Source: Acanthamoeba sp. SK_2022b (Eukaryota; Discosea; Longamoebia; Acanthamoebidae). Taken from it: a stretch of DNA of 64,000 nt. The stretch lies in assembly GCA_027943245.1 (NCBI GenBank), contig JANDJZ010000160.1:23032-87031 (forward strand). The letters are read 5' to 3'. A program made the translations under genes and the position numbers. Positions 33,190 to 44,000 of this stretch are shown piece by piece (position 1 is the stretch's first letter; each line of letters begins with the position of its first letter). The notes beneath the pieces are model-generated. The model saw nothing but the letters and a program-made list of their open reading frames with translations, did no database searches and was not told where the DNA came from.

Positions 33190-33915
33190 TGTGCGCTAGC
33201 GTGCGCATTGTTTTTGGGAGTATGTCGGCACACTAACATAGGAGTTATGCAGGAGCCGAACTCAACGACTCGCTGAAGGCGCTCAAGGACGACATCCTGC
33301 GCGCCCGCCAAAAGCATCCACAGGCACGGCCACGCCTCTTTTGAGGAAGCGCTCCCGATGTGTGTGAGTGTGTGGTAGCTGATGAATGGAACTTGTGTCG
33401 ACGGTGTTGCAGGTGACGGGCGACCTGGTGGAGCGCTACAACCAGCTCAGCAAGAGCGTGCCTGCGCGGGTGAACGAGGTCTTTGCCGAGCAAAACAACC
33501 AAAACTCCCAACAGCGCCCGCCAGTCAAGGTAGTCTGTCTCCCCTCCCTCTCTCTCTTTGAAACCATGAGCTGACCTCATCTCCCTCCTCCTGTCCATTC
33601 GATCAGGCCATGAACGCCAACTGCTCCAAGTGCGCTCGCAAGCTGGAAGGCGACGTCGTTGAAGTAGCCGGCATGCACTTCCACAGGGTAAGCGCACCTT
33701 GACACACATGTGTTTGCGTGCGTGATGTGTGAGCCCTCACTGTTGACTCACTCGCTGTTGCCTTGCCTTGCCTTGCATGTTGTCTCAGGAATGCTTCGGG
33801 TGCGCTGGATGCGGGCGTAAGCTGGAGCGTTCGTGCCTCAACATCGGGGACAAGCCCTACTGCGATGCTTGCGGCAAGCAGGCTTTCATCCGCCACACGC
33901 TCTCCTCCAAATGAC
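30579..33915 (+). CDS. PH / zinc-ribbon / coiled-coil / LIM domain adaptor
   Basis: A mini-exon (MEEQASGRRSSAYK, 30579-30620) joins AAMGRSAG and a pleckstrin-homology domain: KSGLLYKQGHKVKNWKRRWF, DKRLYYFEPSH, ending with the invariant Trp helix ADSEAEMEEWIGAI. The long exon 31503-32750 holds a four-Cys zinc ribbon (CAKC-x12-CRDC) and then about 270 residues of Pro/Ala/Thr-rich sequence with PPLP and APPVPS motifs of the kind bound by SH3 or WW domains. A coiled coil follows (QAAREKEMRQKVMQRMNKK, LTRIEDEIGRA). The last exons encode one LIM domain: CSKC-x16-H-RE-C-FG-C-AG-C-x16-C-DA-C, all eight ligands present. PH suggests phosphoinositide membrane recruitment and LIM suggests actin-cytoskeleton partners; both are inferences. 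One intron carries (TG)n. Confidence 0.87.
32110..32149 (+). repeat. Coding ACG/ACT repeat (polythreonine)
   Basis: acg/act units encode a run of about 14 Thr within the Pro-rich linker of the PH-LIM protein. Confidence 0.85.
33131..33188. repeat. (TG)n microsatellite, intronic
   Basis: About 28 TG units just after the exon ending TQILKGK in the PH-LIM gene; the next exon resumes AELNDSLKALKDD. Confidence 0.9.
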
Positions 33916-34243
33916 AACACGTGTCTAGAGGCCAATGAAAGCAAGGACTTCTTCACACACCATGTCACCGCAGTGTGGCTGGCGGACACTTCTTCCGACG
34001 TTTGCGCGAGCAGGTGCTGGCCAATGCTGTGCGTGGGAGGTGGAATGAACGAAATTTCGGCAGTATCGGTGATCGTGTGGCGATCCGTTTGTGTCAAACT
34101 TTTGTGAGCCGAGAGACACAGAGTGGAAGGCCATTCCCTCTGTCTTCCTCCATAACGTCAGCAGCACCACCCCAAACCTAACCCATACGCCAAGGTCGCC
34201 CCTTTCCTTCACGCGCTTCTTCAAGCACCATCGCCCCACAAAG

Positions 34244-36098
34244 ATGGCGAGGTATCCCACGCCACCCCGTGTCCTCCTTGCTTGTTTCCTCCTGCTCGGC
34301 GCAGCTGCCGTCCTCTGCCTTGCCGCTCCCCCAGGTACACCTCTCAGTTTTCTGAAGTTCATCAAATAGTCATGCCCATTGAAAAACAATTTTAAATAAG
34401 ATAATAATGCATGAAGAATAACAATAAAATAAAATAAATATTAATAATATTAATAATAAATTCATCAACACGAATACAGGACTGCCACAAGAGCTGTCGC
34501 TGCCGCAGAAGAAGGAGATCATAGGTCGCGTGTTGGCCAAGTACGGCGACAGCCTGTCGCCCGCAGCCACCTCCCAGCTGCTCGCCGCCGTGCAGCTCTC
34601 CAAGCCCGCCGCCACTGATCCTGATCTGGTCAAGGATCGTCTGCTCCACTCGTGGGCCACCAATGTACGCGTCTCCCTACCTCTCCACCAATCGCTCGTG
34701 CCACGAAGGGGAAGAAGGCTGACACTCCACCGCGCATGTGTGTGCTATCGCCACAGAATGTGACGTGCACGCGAGTCAAGACGTGCATGAGCCTGGCCCC
34801 GGACATTTGTGCCGACGTGTGCCAGGATGGCAGCATCCAGCCCGACCCGTGGACCTCCTACGCGCTCAAGACCCAGCGCGAGATCCAATACGACACGCCG
34901 CTCAACAACCTCTCGCTGCCTGGCACTCACAACTCGGCCATCACTCTGGTAAGCCCTCGCGACGGTCACGCTGGACCACGCCCACCGACGCACTCACTCG
35001 TGTGGTGATTGGGATGCGTGGCAGGCCAACGGCTACGGTCTGTCCGAGGGCATCCTGAATGAACTCACGCACCTGGTCAGCGAGGACTGGCAGGTGTACA
35101 TCGCCAACCAGCAGCTCGGTCTCTGGGATCAGTTCAAGCTGGGCATTCGCCACTTTGAGGTGCGCTATGTCGTAGATGTTTTTTTTTGGATATTTTTCCT
35201 GATTTTTATTCAATTTTTGCAGCTCGATGTGCATTGGTGGAGCGATGCTATCCGCATCTGCCATGCTGGCGGCATCCACCTACAGAGCCTCAACGACTTC
35301 ATCCACTTCCTCGCCTCCGAGTTTGGCATCAACATTGACTGGGACTCCGAAACCATCGGCTGTTTCAGCCCAGTACGTCCACTCCTTACCACAAATGCAC
35401 TTTGTCGACTTGAGCTAATGTATTTATTCATTTTATATGTTTATGTATTGCTTAATGTATAGTACGATCGCACGCTCAACGAAACCTTTGCCGAGATCAA
35501 GCAGTTTGTGTTCGCCCCAGGCAACGACCAAGAATTCGTGATTTTCTATTTTGACGATGAGGAAGACCTGCTGAGTACCAATCCCTCCCCCTCAATGTCA
35601 CGTTGTATCGCAACCTCACTGGCGTTCGGTGCTGACCTGCCTACGCCACTCCACTACCCCTATCACCAACACTCAAGGCTGGTCGAAGGTCAACCTGATC
35701 CTGCAGGGCATCGAGTACCACTTTGGCAGCAGCGTGTTCACGCCACTCGACAAGCAACGGCTCTTCCCCCGCTCGTGGCCGTCGCCTCGCCAGCTCAACG
35801 CCGCCGGCAAGAAACGTACGAGCTCGCGCGCTGCTCCTGTTTCCTTTCTTTGGTCGACACAAACACACGCTCACAAGGATGGCGACGATGACGCATTTGT
35901 GCGCAGTGATGTTCGTCAGCCGCACCGACTACGGAGAGATCATGAGCCGTCACCTGTTCGCGCGGGCCAACCTGTGGAGCGAGTACGGCCCGTTCCCGTT
36001 CGAGGCCTATCCCAACTGCACCGTGAGGCACGCGCCCCTCGACAACGGCAAGATCGCCCGCGTGCTGGGCGACTCCCTCGCCTACGGCCCCTTCTGGG

Positions 36099-36168
<70 letters not shown>

Positions 36169-36823
36169 ATTATGTGTGGTGTGCATGATGTGCATGGTGT
36201 GTGCTGCCTCGTTCAGTGATCTGACTGTGTGGGCTTCTTGGTCCTAGAATGGCTACGACGGTCAGATGATGCTGCCCGGCGACATCCTGGAGGAGGCCCA
36301 GTGCAACGTCAATTTTGCCTGCGTCGACCAGCTGAGCCCCCTCCTTGCTGAGGGCTTCGTATGGAGCTGGGACAAGGGTAAGCCCACCCTCATCTTGTCG
36401 ACTGCTCCTATTCTGGCACACCTCGGCTGGCTCACAGATCAACACAACACCGACAGAGCAACCCAAGGCGCTGGGCGGTTGCGCCGCGCTGCAGCCCAAT
36501 GGAAGGTGGGCTGCCCTCGACTGCACATCGACTCGGCTGCGCTCCGCCTGCAGGGACCCGACCACCGGCGCCTTTGTTCTGAGGTAAGCGTGATCTGGCG
36601 TCCTTTAGGGGGATGTGTGGAGCTGATTGTTGTGGTGCGGGTTGGCGTGGCGTGATGTAGTGCCAACGCCACGGTGTGGGGAAGCGACAGCGCGTCCTGC
36701 CCCAAGGGCTTCACGTTTGCTCTGCCGACAAACGGCTACCAGAACTCGCAGCTCACCGCCGTGCTGTGGGCCTCTTCCCCCTCCGCGTCTGTGTGGATCA
36801 ACCACAAGGCCGCCAGCCTGTAA
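34244..36823 (+). CDS. Secreted PLC-like phosphodiesterase (TIM-barrel)
   Basis: The signal peptide follows the start at 34244 (RVLLACFLLLGAAAVLCLA). A helical pro-like segment follows, with a CTRVKTCMSLAPDICADVC cluster. The catalytic part has NNLSLPGTHNSAI, where the His of the LPGTHxS motif is the first catalytic His of PI-PLC X-type enzymes. Then come WDQFKLGIRHFE and LDVHWW (barrel strand with metal/substrate residues) and RICHAGG with the second His. LNETFAEIKQFVFAPGNDQEFVIFYFDDEED and a region with SRTDYGEIM follow. The C-terminal roughly 100 residues (GGCAALQPNGRWAALDC, then TVWGSDSASCPKGFTF) are Cys-containing and look like a separate lectin- or agglutinin-like module. At least eleven exons. 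Likely acts outside the cell or in a digestive compartment; the true substrate (phosphoinositide or other phosphodiester) is unknown. Confidence 0.78.
36101..36164. repeat. (TG)n microsatellite, intronic
   Basis: About 31 TG units right behind the exon ending LAYGPFW of the PLC-like gene. Confidence 0.9.
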
Positions 36824-37007
36824 AGCAACATCGGTGGCCACGTTTTGTAAACATTTCGATTCAACAGCGCCAGCCCAGGCGGTCGCTCAGTCCGTCAGGT
36901 GTTGGGTGCTCTACTTGATGATGCCCAATGGGCACCACGCAGCAAATTGGTTGAATTAAATATTTTATTATTGGCCTTTTATTCTTTATTGGTTGGAGTG
37001 CTCCAAG

Positions 37008-40000
37008 ATGGATGAGAGGCTGACTTTGGGGCTTGTGCTCGTAACCATGCTGGCACTGAGCTGCGGTCCCCTCTCTGCTGCTGAGAGCTGGGGACCAGCC
37101 AACATCAAGCACGTTCACGTCGGTCCATAGCCCCCCCCTCCCCATTCCCTTTTCTTTTTGGCCCACCGAACTCGCAGCTCTCTTCTCCCCCGTGACTGAG
37201 AGTCTTGCCGTGCTCTTGCAGTGTTTTCCAACCATTTGGACGTGGGTTTCGACGGCCTGGGCGCCAAGGAGATAGGTACCACTCACTCAACCCACTGGTG
37301 CCGCGCTGCCTCTGTTGACGCGCAGGTGACAATCACCCAGGATTCGCGTTCACTATCATGAACAAGTACTTTGACGACTACTTTGCGCGCGGCATCAACA
37401 CATCGGCCGCGCTGCGGCAGCACGACCCGCCCTACAACTACGTCTACACGACGCAGGCCTTCTTGGCCTCGTTCTACCTCGACTGCATCGACCCGTCGCG
37501 GTGGACCTACCCCTCCCCTGGTACGTCGCCCTAGCGGCTCCCCGACCCTTGGCCCGTCATCACCTTGGCCCTCTCCCTCCCTTTCAGGACTGCAAGCCAA
37601 CGGCCCGCGCCCTCCGCTTCTGCATTGCCCAGACGCCAGCGCAAAGCAGGCGTTCATTGGTACTGATCCCACCAATGCGCCTACGCCAACTCACAAATGA
37701 GCTTTCATTCCCTCTCTCTCTCACTGTGTGTGTGTCACGATGACCACGTGGGCGGTGTCCGGCCTGAAGACGCGGTCAAGCGAGGCGACATCACATGGCA
37801 CGCGTTTCCATTCAACTCCGAGCCCGAGGTCTACGACTCCTCGCTCTTTCAGTCGTCGGTCAACCTGGCCAAGGAGCTCGCGCAGCGTTTGGGCCGTCCG
37901 GCTCCCAAGACGCTCTCCCAGCGAGGTGAAGCCTCCGTCTTCCGCATCAATCGACGAGAGTGTGTCTATGAGGTTAGCCTGACGTCTGTGTATGTGTGCG
38001 TCCGCTCCCCGATAGATGTTCCTGGCATGACTCGGGGAGTAATTCCGCTGCTGGCCGAGCTGGGCGTTGAGGCCATCAGCGTGGGCGTCAACGGTGGGTC
38101 ATCGCCTCCTGCAGGTACATGCGCCATCTTCTTGATCATTTATTATATTATATTATTTTATAAAAACAACATACAAACAATGTTGTGCAGCACCAAGCGC
38201 GTTCGTGTGGCGAGACCCCACGTCGCGCAAAGAAATGCTCGGAATGTACCACCCGGGTATGCATGCCAATTGCTCGCCCATGTGCTGAGTGGTCGATGGG
38301 TGAGCCTACTTATCCGTGAGCCGCATCGCGATTTAGGCGGCTATGGCGGGATCGACGTGTCGGACTGCGTGATCGTTCCAGGGCTCGACCACGCCCTTGC
38401 GCTCGCGTGGAAGGGGGACAACCAAGGACCACACACGGTCGATGAGGCGTTGGCTGTGTTCAAGCAGCTCGAGGTGCGCCTATAGCCGTGCACTACTCAA
38501 TCCCCGATTCGATCCACCCCGCAACTCCTCACACATCTACACGCAGCGAGAGTTTCCGAACGCAGTGGTGCAGGGGTCAACGTTCGATGCGTTCGTCGAG
38601 CAGCTCCAGACGGTCCGGTCCTCGCTGCCCGTCATCGAGAGCGAGATCGGTGACACATGGATCTACGGAGGTAAAACGCATGATAGGAGTTAATTTGTTC
38701 GGCTCGGACTTACCCTTATCATTGGGGAGCACGCAGTGGCGTCCGATCCGCTCAAGCTGGCGCAGTTCAGGGAGGTGCTGCGCGTGCGGAGGGCTTGTTT
38801 GGCCGGTCGCTACTGCTCTTCGTCTGACGCCGCATTCCGCGACTTCAATCGGATCCTCACCAAAGTCGGCGAGCACACGTGGGGCGTGGACGTCAAGGTA
38901 AGCGCGCGCACGTGCAATCGCAGTCATGATCCACCGCCTTTTGACTTTGTTTGACCTGATCGAATGCGATGTGTTAGACGTTCTTGAACGACTTCACCCA
39001 TTGGAGCAACGCTGAGTTCCACGCCGTCAAGGACAGGTCCAACTTTGAGCTGATGGTCAATTCGTGGCTCGAACAGCGGTCCTTCATCACCAACGCTCTG
39101 CTCGCGCTCTCCTCGTCCGGTACCGCGCGCTGCGTGTACTCAACGCTTTTTGATTGACGCTCATTGCCGAGGAGTAGACAAGTACAGGCCGGTGGCTCAG
39201 GAGATCGAAGCCTTGCTGAAGGAGCTGAGACCCAAGGCCCCGCCCAATCCTCAGGCTATGGGCTACTCCGCTGTCGCCACGTACCTCCCCCCGCTCTTCG
39301 GTAGCTGTGGTGACTTGACCTGTGAAATCGTGAAAAATCGTTTGGCTCCTTTGCGCTTGCACAGTGCGGACTGGGCGCGAGTCTTTCAATGCGGCGAGTT
39401 GGTGCTGGCGTTCAACCCCAAGAATGGCGCGATCGACTACCTCTACGACAAAGCCAAGCGCGCCCAGTGGGCCAACGGAGCGGTAGAACTGCCCTTTCCC
39501 ACGGAGTCGGAGTGGGCGCTGCTGGCATTAACCAGGCGATGTGTTGGCTTCGTCGCATGCAACACACCAGACACACCACTCGTTGGGACTGTTCGAATAC
39601 TCAACATACGACGAGGAGGACTACGCCACCTACATCGACACCTACGGATACCTACAGCCTCCCCCGGAGTGGTTCGCCAAGGTAAGCCAGCAACCCCCGC
39701 GCAGCCAGAGACCCACATTTGATTGGGCAACCTGCCTTGTGTTCTTTGTGCTGCCGTAGGACTTTGGCAAGCCCGGCGTGGGAGCTGCGAAGCCGCTGCA
39801 CGGGTTCTGGCTGCCGAAGCTGGAGGCCATGTGGACCAAGACCTCACAGGACGGTTGGCACTTCCTGCTGCGCCTCTCCACCGCCAACGGTACGCGCACT
39901 GCAATCAGACAAGTAAAAATAAAACATAACCAAATACACTAAAATTAATTATTAATTTATAATTCATTACTCACGTCGGTGCCGGCAGAGACGTGGAAGC

Positions 40001-40728
40001 TGTATGGTGCGGCACAGTCGGTGTGGATTCAGATCGACGTGGGCACCGAGGGCAGTGCCAAGACCATCAAGTACACATTCACCGAGTACAACAAGACCTC
40101 GACCAGGCTGCCCGAGGCGCATTGGTTTACCTTTACGCCGTCGACACCGGTCAAGGGCCGTTGGCTGCTGAGCAAGCTGGGCAGTCCCATCGACATCTCG
40201 GACGTACTGCATAATGGTGCGAACACCCTGCGAGGTTGGCGGCACCGCAAGCGTGGACAACTGATTTTAAATATTTAAATATTTATTGATTTTATTTAAT
40301 TTGATCAAAATCAAGGCTCTTTCCATCTACATGGCGTGGACGACAACGGCGTGTTCTTCATCGATGACAGCGCCAACGGAGCCTCCCTGCAGATCACTTC
40401 CCCCGATGCTGCCCTCGTTTCGGCAGGTACGGTCTCGCGACGCTGTCTACGCTGGCTGGGGCGCTGCTAACGCTGCTTCACATCCCGCTAGGCGCTCCTA
40501 ATCCGTTCCCCGTCCCGTTCAAGCCTGCCGACATTGACAATGGCGGACTACACTTCAACCTCTACAACAACATTTGGGGCACCAAGTACTACTCCTTGCT
40601 TGTTCACGTGGTTGGACCGACGCATAACAGTAATTGTGCGTTATGTTTCGGCAGTTACATCATGTGGTATCCCTACGTCGAAGAGGACGCGCACCTGCAG
40701 TACCGCTTTAAGTTGGCCTTCAAGTGAT
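37008..40728 (+). CDS. Secreted DUF5054 / GH38-like protein
   Basis: The start at 37008 gives a signal peptide (RLTLGLVLVTMLALSCG). The mature chain opens NIKHVHVFSNHLDVGFDGLG, in which NHLDVGF corresponds to the H-x-D-x-G/W metal/active-site motif of GH38 alpha-mannosidases and matches the DUF5054 family as I remember it. It continues FTIMNKYFDDYFARGI, GDITWHAFPFNSEPE, DVPGMTRGVIPLLAELGVEAISVGVNGGS, then IESEIGDTWIYG, and late beta-rich segments CGELVLAFNPKNGAIDYLYDK and GTKYYSLL ending YRFKLAFK. About fifteen exons over 3.7 kb. Probably a secreted or lysosomal glycosidase-like protein; no activity is established for the DUF. Coordinates of internal exons are approximate. Confidence 0.68.
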
Positions 40729-41016
40729 TGGTCTGGGGCCACAAACTGGCCAATTCGCGGGCGCAACTGGATAATTTCTACTTTTTAGTGCAACGCAACC
40801 AATCAGGAAAAAGAACACGGCTCATAGGTCGCAAGGCGGACCATAATAACGCGCATGTGTGGTCCCACCATGGCGTCAATGCATTTACAGTTGCTTTCAT
40901 GACTGGTATGTGGCTAATTCTGGCGGTAATCCAAAGTGGTTATTGCCTAATTCCTGCAAGGCAAGCCAGGCAAGCGGTGTGCTTGGCTTCACAAGCACTT
41001 CGCACTCTCGGCACGC
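40729..41016. promoter_or_regulatory. Upstream region of the receptor gene
   Basis: 288 bp gap between the DUF5054 gene stop and the receptor start. It contains CCAAT in both orientations (ggccaattcg near 40748, aaccaatcagg at 40798). No TATA box is evident. An open stretch (40728-41156) through it has no protein-like character. Confidence 0.4.
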
Positions 41017-44000
41017 ATGCGCATCAATTGCAGCTCGCTGTGCTTACTCTTTGCTTTCCTCTGGTTGCGCTGCGGTACCTCAGGCCTCGCCTAGACTTCC
41101 TCCTTTGGACTGCGGCTGACAGTTTTTTTTTTTTTACACAGCGACTGGGCAGGTGATAAAGGGAGGCGGTGGCGAGGTGGGCCTTTCCGCCTACGCCCGC
41201 CGCGCAGTCACTTATCGCTACGTCACTGAAGAGATCGTTTGGATCTACCGCCCCTTTCTTAATGCCACCGAGGGCCTCGAGCACTACAACAGGGGCGAGC
41301 TCGACTTTCTTTCGCTCGATGCCCCAGTGCCCGACCTCCCCTCTTCGCAGGTGCTGCTCCCGCTCATGGCCGGCGCCATTGCCATCACATACAACCTGCC
41401 CGGAGTTGTGGACAAGAACACCACCAGCGGGCTCGTGCTAGATCGAAGTCTCTTGACGCGCATCTGGTTGGGCGAAGTCTCTCGCTGGAACGACCCCGAC
41501 CTGCTTCGGCTCAACCCCTCAATCGAGCCCTTACTGCCCGACGAACCCATCAGGCTGGCCTGGCTGCCCGGCCTGGGCGTGACTCAGATCCTTGCCCGAG
41601 CGCTCGCGGAGTTTATTGACGACCTCGGCCTAGACCCGGCCGTGGCCGAGTCGCTGAGGGAGCACGGCACGCTCGCTCAACTGCCATCCATGGTCGACCC
41701 TGACCGGTCCGTGGTCAGTTTCGACACGACCGAGCCCCTACTGGCCTACGTCGACGAGACGCCATTCACGCTGGCCTACTTTCTCAATGACTCTGCCTAC
41801 TACTCGGCGCTCGCATCTCCCATCGCTCGCCTCATCAACAAAGCCAGTACGCGTTTTCTCGTAGCGGTTGTCATTAATTTTCATTTATTATCGTTTTTTA
41901 TTTTGCGTTCTTGCACGTCCTGGCCTTAGCCCAAGTTCTCTCAGATCAAACGGTGGCGCCCTGGCCGGACAACATAAAGGCTGCCATGGACGACTTCAGT
42001 CCGAGTGGCCAGAGCGCCCAGGAGCTGCCCGAATACATTGTCAACGGTTCTGGTCGCGACTCCTACCCGCTGTGCCTCTTCTCCTTCATCATCCAATTCC
42101 GCGACATGACCGCGGCCGACTGCGGCGGCTCCGGCCTCCATCTCGACAACACCGTGTGGAGCGTGGCCAACACGCAGACGAACGACGACCTGGAGCTGTT
42201 CGGCTACGTACGGCTCTCGGTAGCCTATCGCATCCGTGTGCTCAACTGGATGGGGCTGCTTACATGTAACAAGGAGCGGCGGCTGCGCGCGTCGATCATC
42301 GCCGGAATGGGACCCGACGCGCCCTTCGTGGAATCCCTGGGTCTGTTCTACAGCAGGAGCGTGGACCGGATGCAGTCCCAGTATATCCCTGAAGGCGGGC
42401 AGAAGCAGCTGGAGAGCGGAGACGTGGACTACAGCGCTACGGTCCTCGCTGGCCCGCCACCGACCGGCCACCCCGACTTTCGCTACCTGTACTTTCGGAG
42501 ACACTCTTTTGCACCCTGACACGGAGGCATAGACATTGGTTGATAAGTTTCTAACGCGCGCGTATGTGGAAGGCCGATTGCTGCATTCAGTGTCAGCATC
42601 GGCTATCACCTGCCGGAGGCACTGGAGCGCCAGGCGTCCCCGGTGCTGCTAAGCTTGACGACCCTGGCGGAGATCTACATGGGCAGGATCACCTCGTGGC
42701 GCGATCCTGCTATCCTCGCGTACCGCCTCGTCAATACCTTCTGAGTGTGCGCACTGCCATCTGTGCGAGTCGCACACGCTGACATGCTGAACGCAACAGG
42801 CTCAACCAGGATAAGGAGGATTGGCTAAAGGATGAAAGGATATTGGTGTTGGTGGACCAGTCCGGCAGCTACAACTATCCGTTCACGCAGGCCCTCGCTC
42901 GAGCCAACGCCGACTTTGCGCGGCTCGTCAACGCATCCGGCGACAACGTCACCTTTCCCATTGACGGCGCTCAATACGTGGGCCAGTCGGGTAAGCTTAG
43001 CCTCGCCCCGCACATGTGCCGCCTGTCCTGGCTCACCCTCCCTCTCGCCGTTGGGCGAGCCAGAGGTCGGCATCCGGGTCGACAGCACGCCCTACAGCCT
43101 TGCCTTCGCGCCCAGCTTCAAGTTCTCGGGCGCCCACTCGGCACAATTCGCCAGCCAGGCCAACGGCTTCGATGGCTCGCTGCGCAACGTCGCCGAGGCG
43201 TCCCTATGCAGATCTAACTGTTCCATCGGCGTGCAGCCCAACCTCTCGGTGCCTGCTCTCCTCACGCACTGTTTTATTGAATTGGTCGATACTTATTAAT
43301 ACGCAGACGGTGTTGGAGGCGACACGCGACGTTCCGTTGGGCAAGTACCTCGAAGCCGACCTCACCAGGAGCTCGAGAGAGGAGAGCTGGCCCATTTCCT
43401 CCTATTTCTACATCCTCCTGTCCGACTCCAACTACACCGATTGCTCCCGCGCCGGAACTCTGGTCGACATGGTCTGGTGGATGGTCAACTCCACCCAGGC
43501 GCATCACATCCTCGAGATCACCGATGGTAGGCGCCACCTCGGCATCCTTGTGGCCGTAGTGAGCTTGAGTAACGAGTAACTCCCTGCGTTACAGTGTTGC
43601 CAGTGGGCGAGGCTGCGCGTAGCAAGGTGCTCGATGTGCTAGTGAGCATCACCTGCGGCAACGATAACGTGAGCTCGTTGAGCGGCTGCGTGCTCAACGG
43701 CACTATATGCTCCAACTACGGCACCTGCCGAAGCCGCAAGTGCGCCTGCCTTCCCCTCAGGACCGGCGAATTCTGCGAGGAGTTGGTGAGCTCGGGCGAC
43801 GAGCTGAGCACGGCGGCCATCGTGGCCATCTCAGTGAGCCTGGCCACTGCAGCCTTGGTGTGCGTGATAGTGGTCATCGGCAGCGTGTGGGTGGCCATCC
43901 TTGCTGTCTCTCGCAATCGCCGCGTACAATCTCCTGGCCTCCTCTGTTGTCAGTGATCCAGCGCGCTGACGGGCTGTGGGAGGCGAGTGCAGACCGAGGA

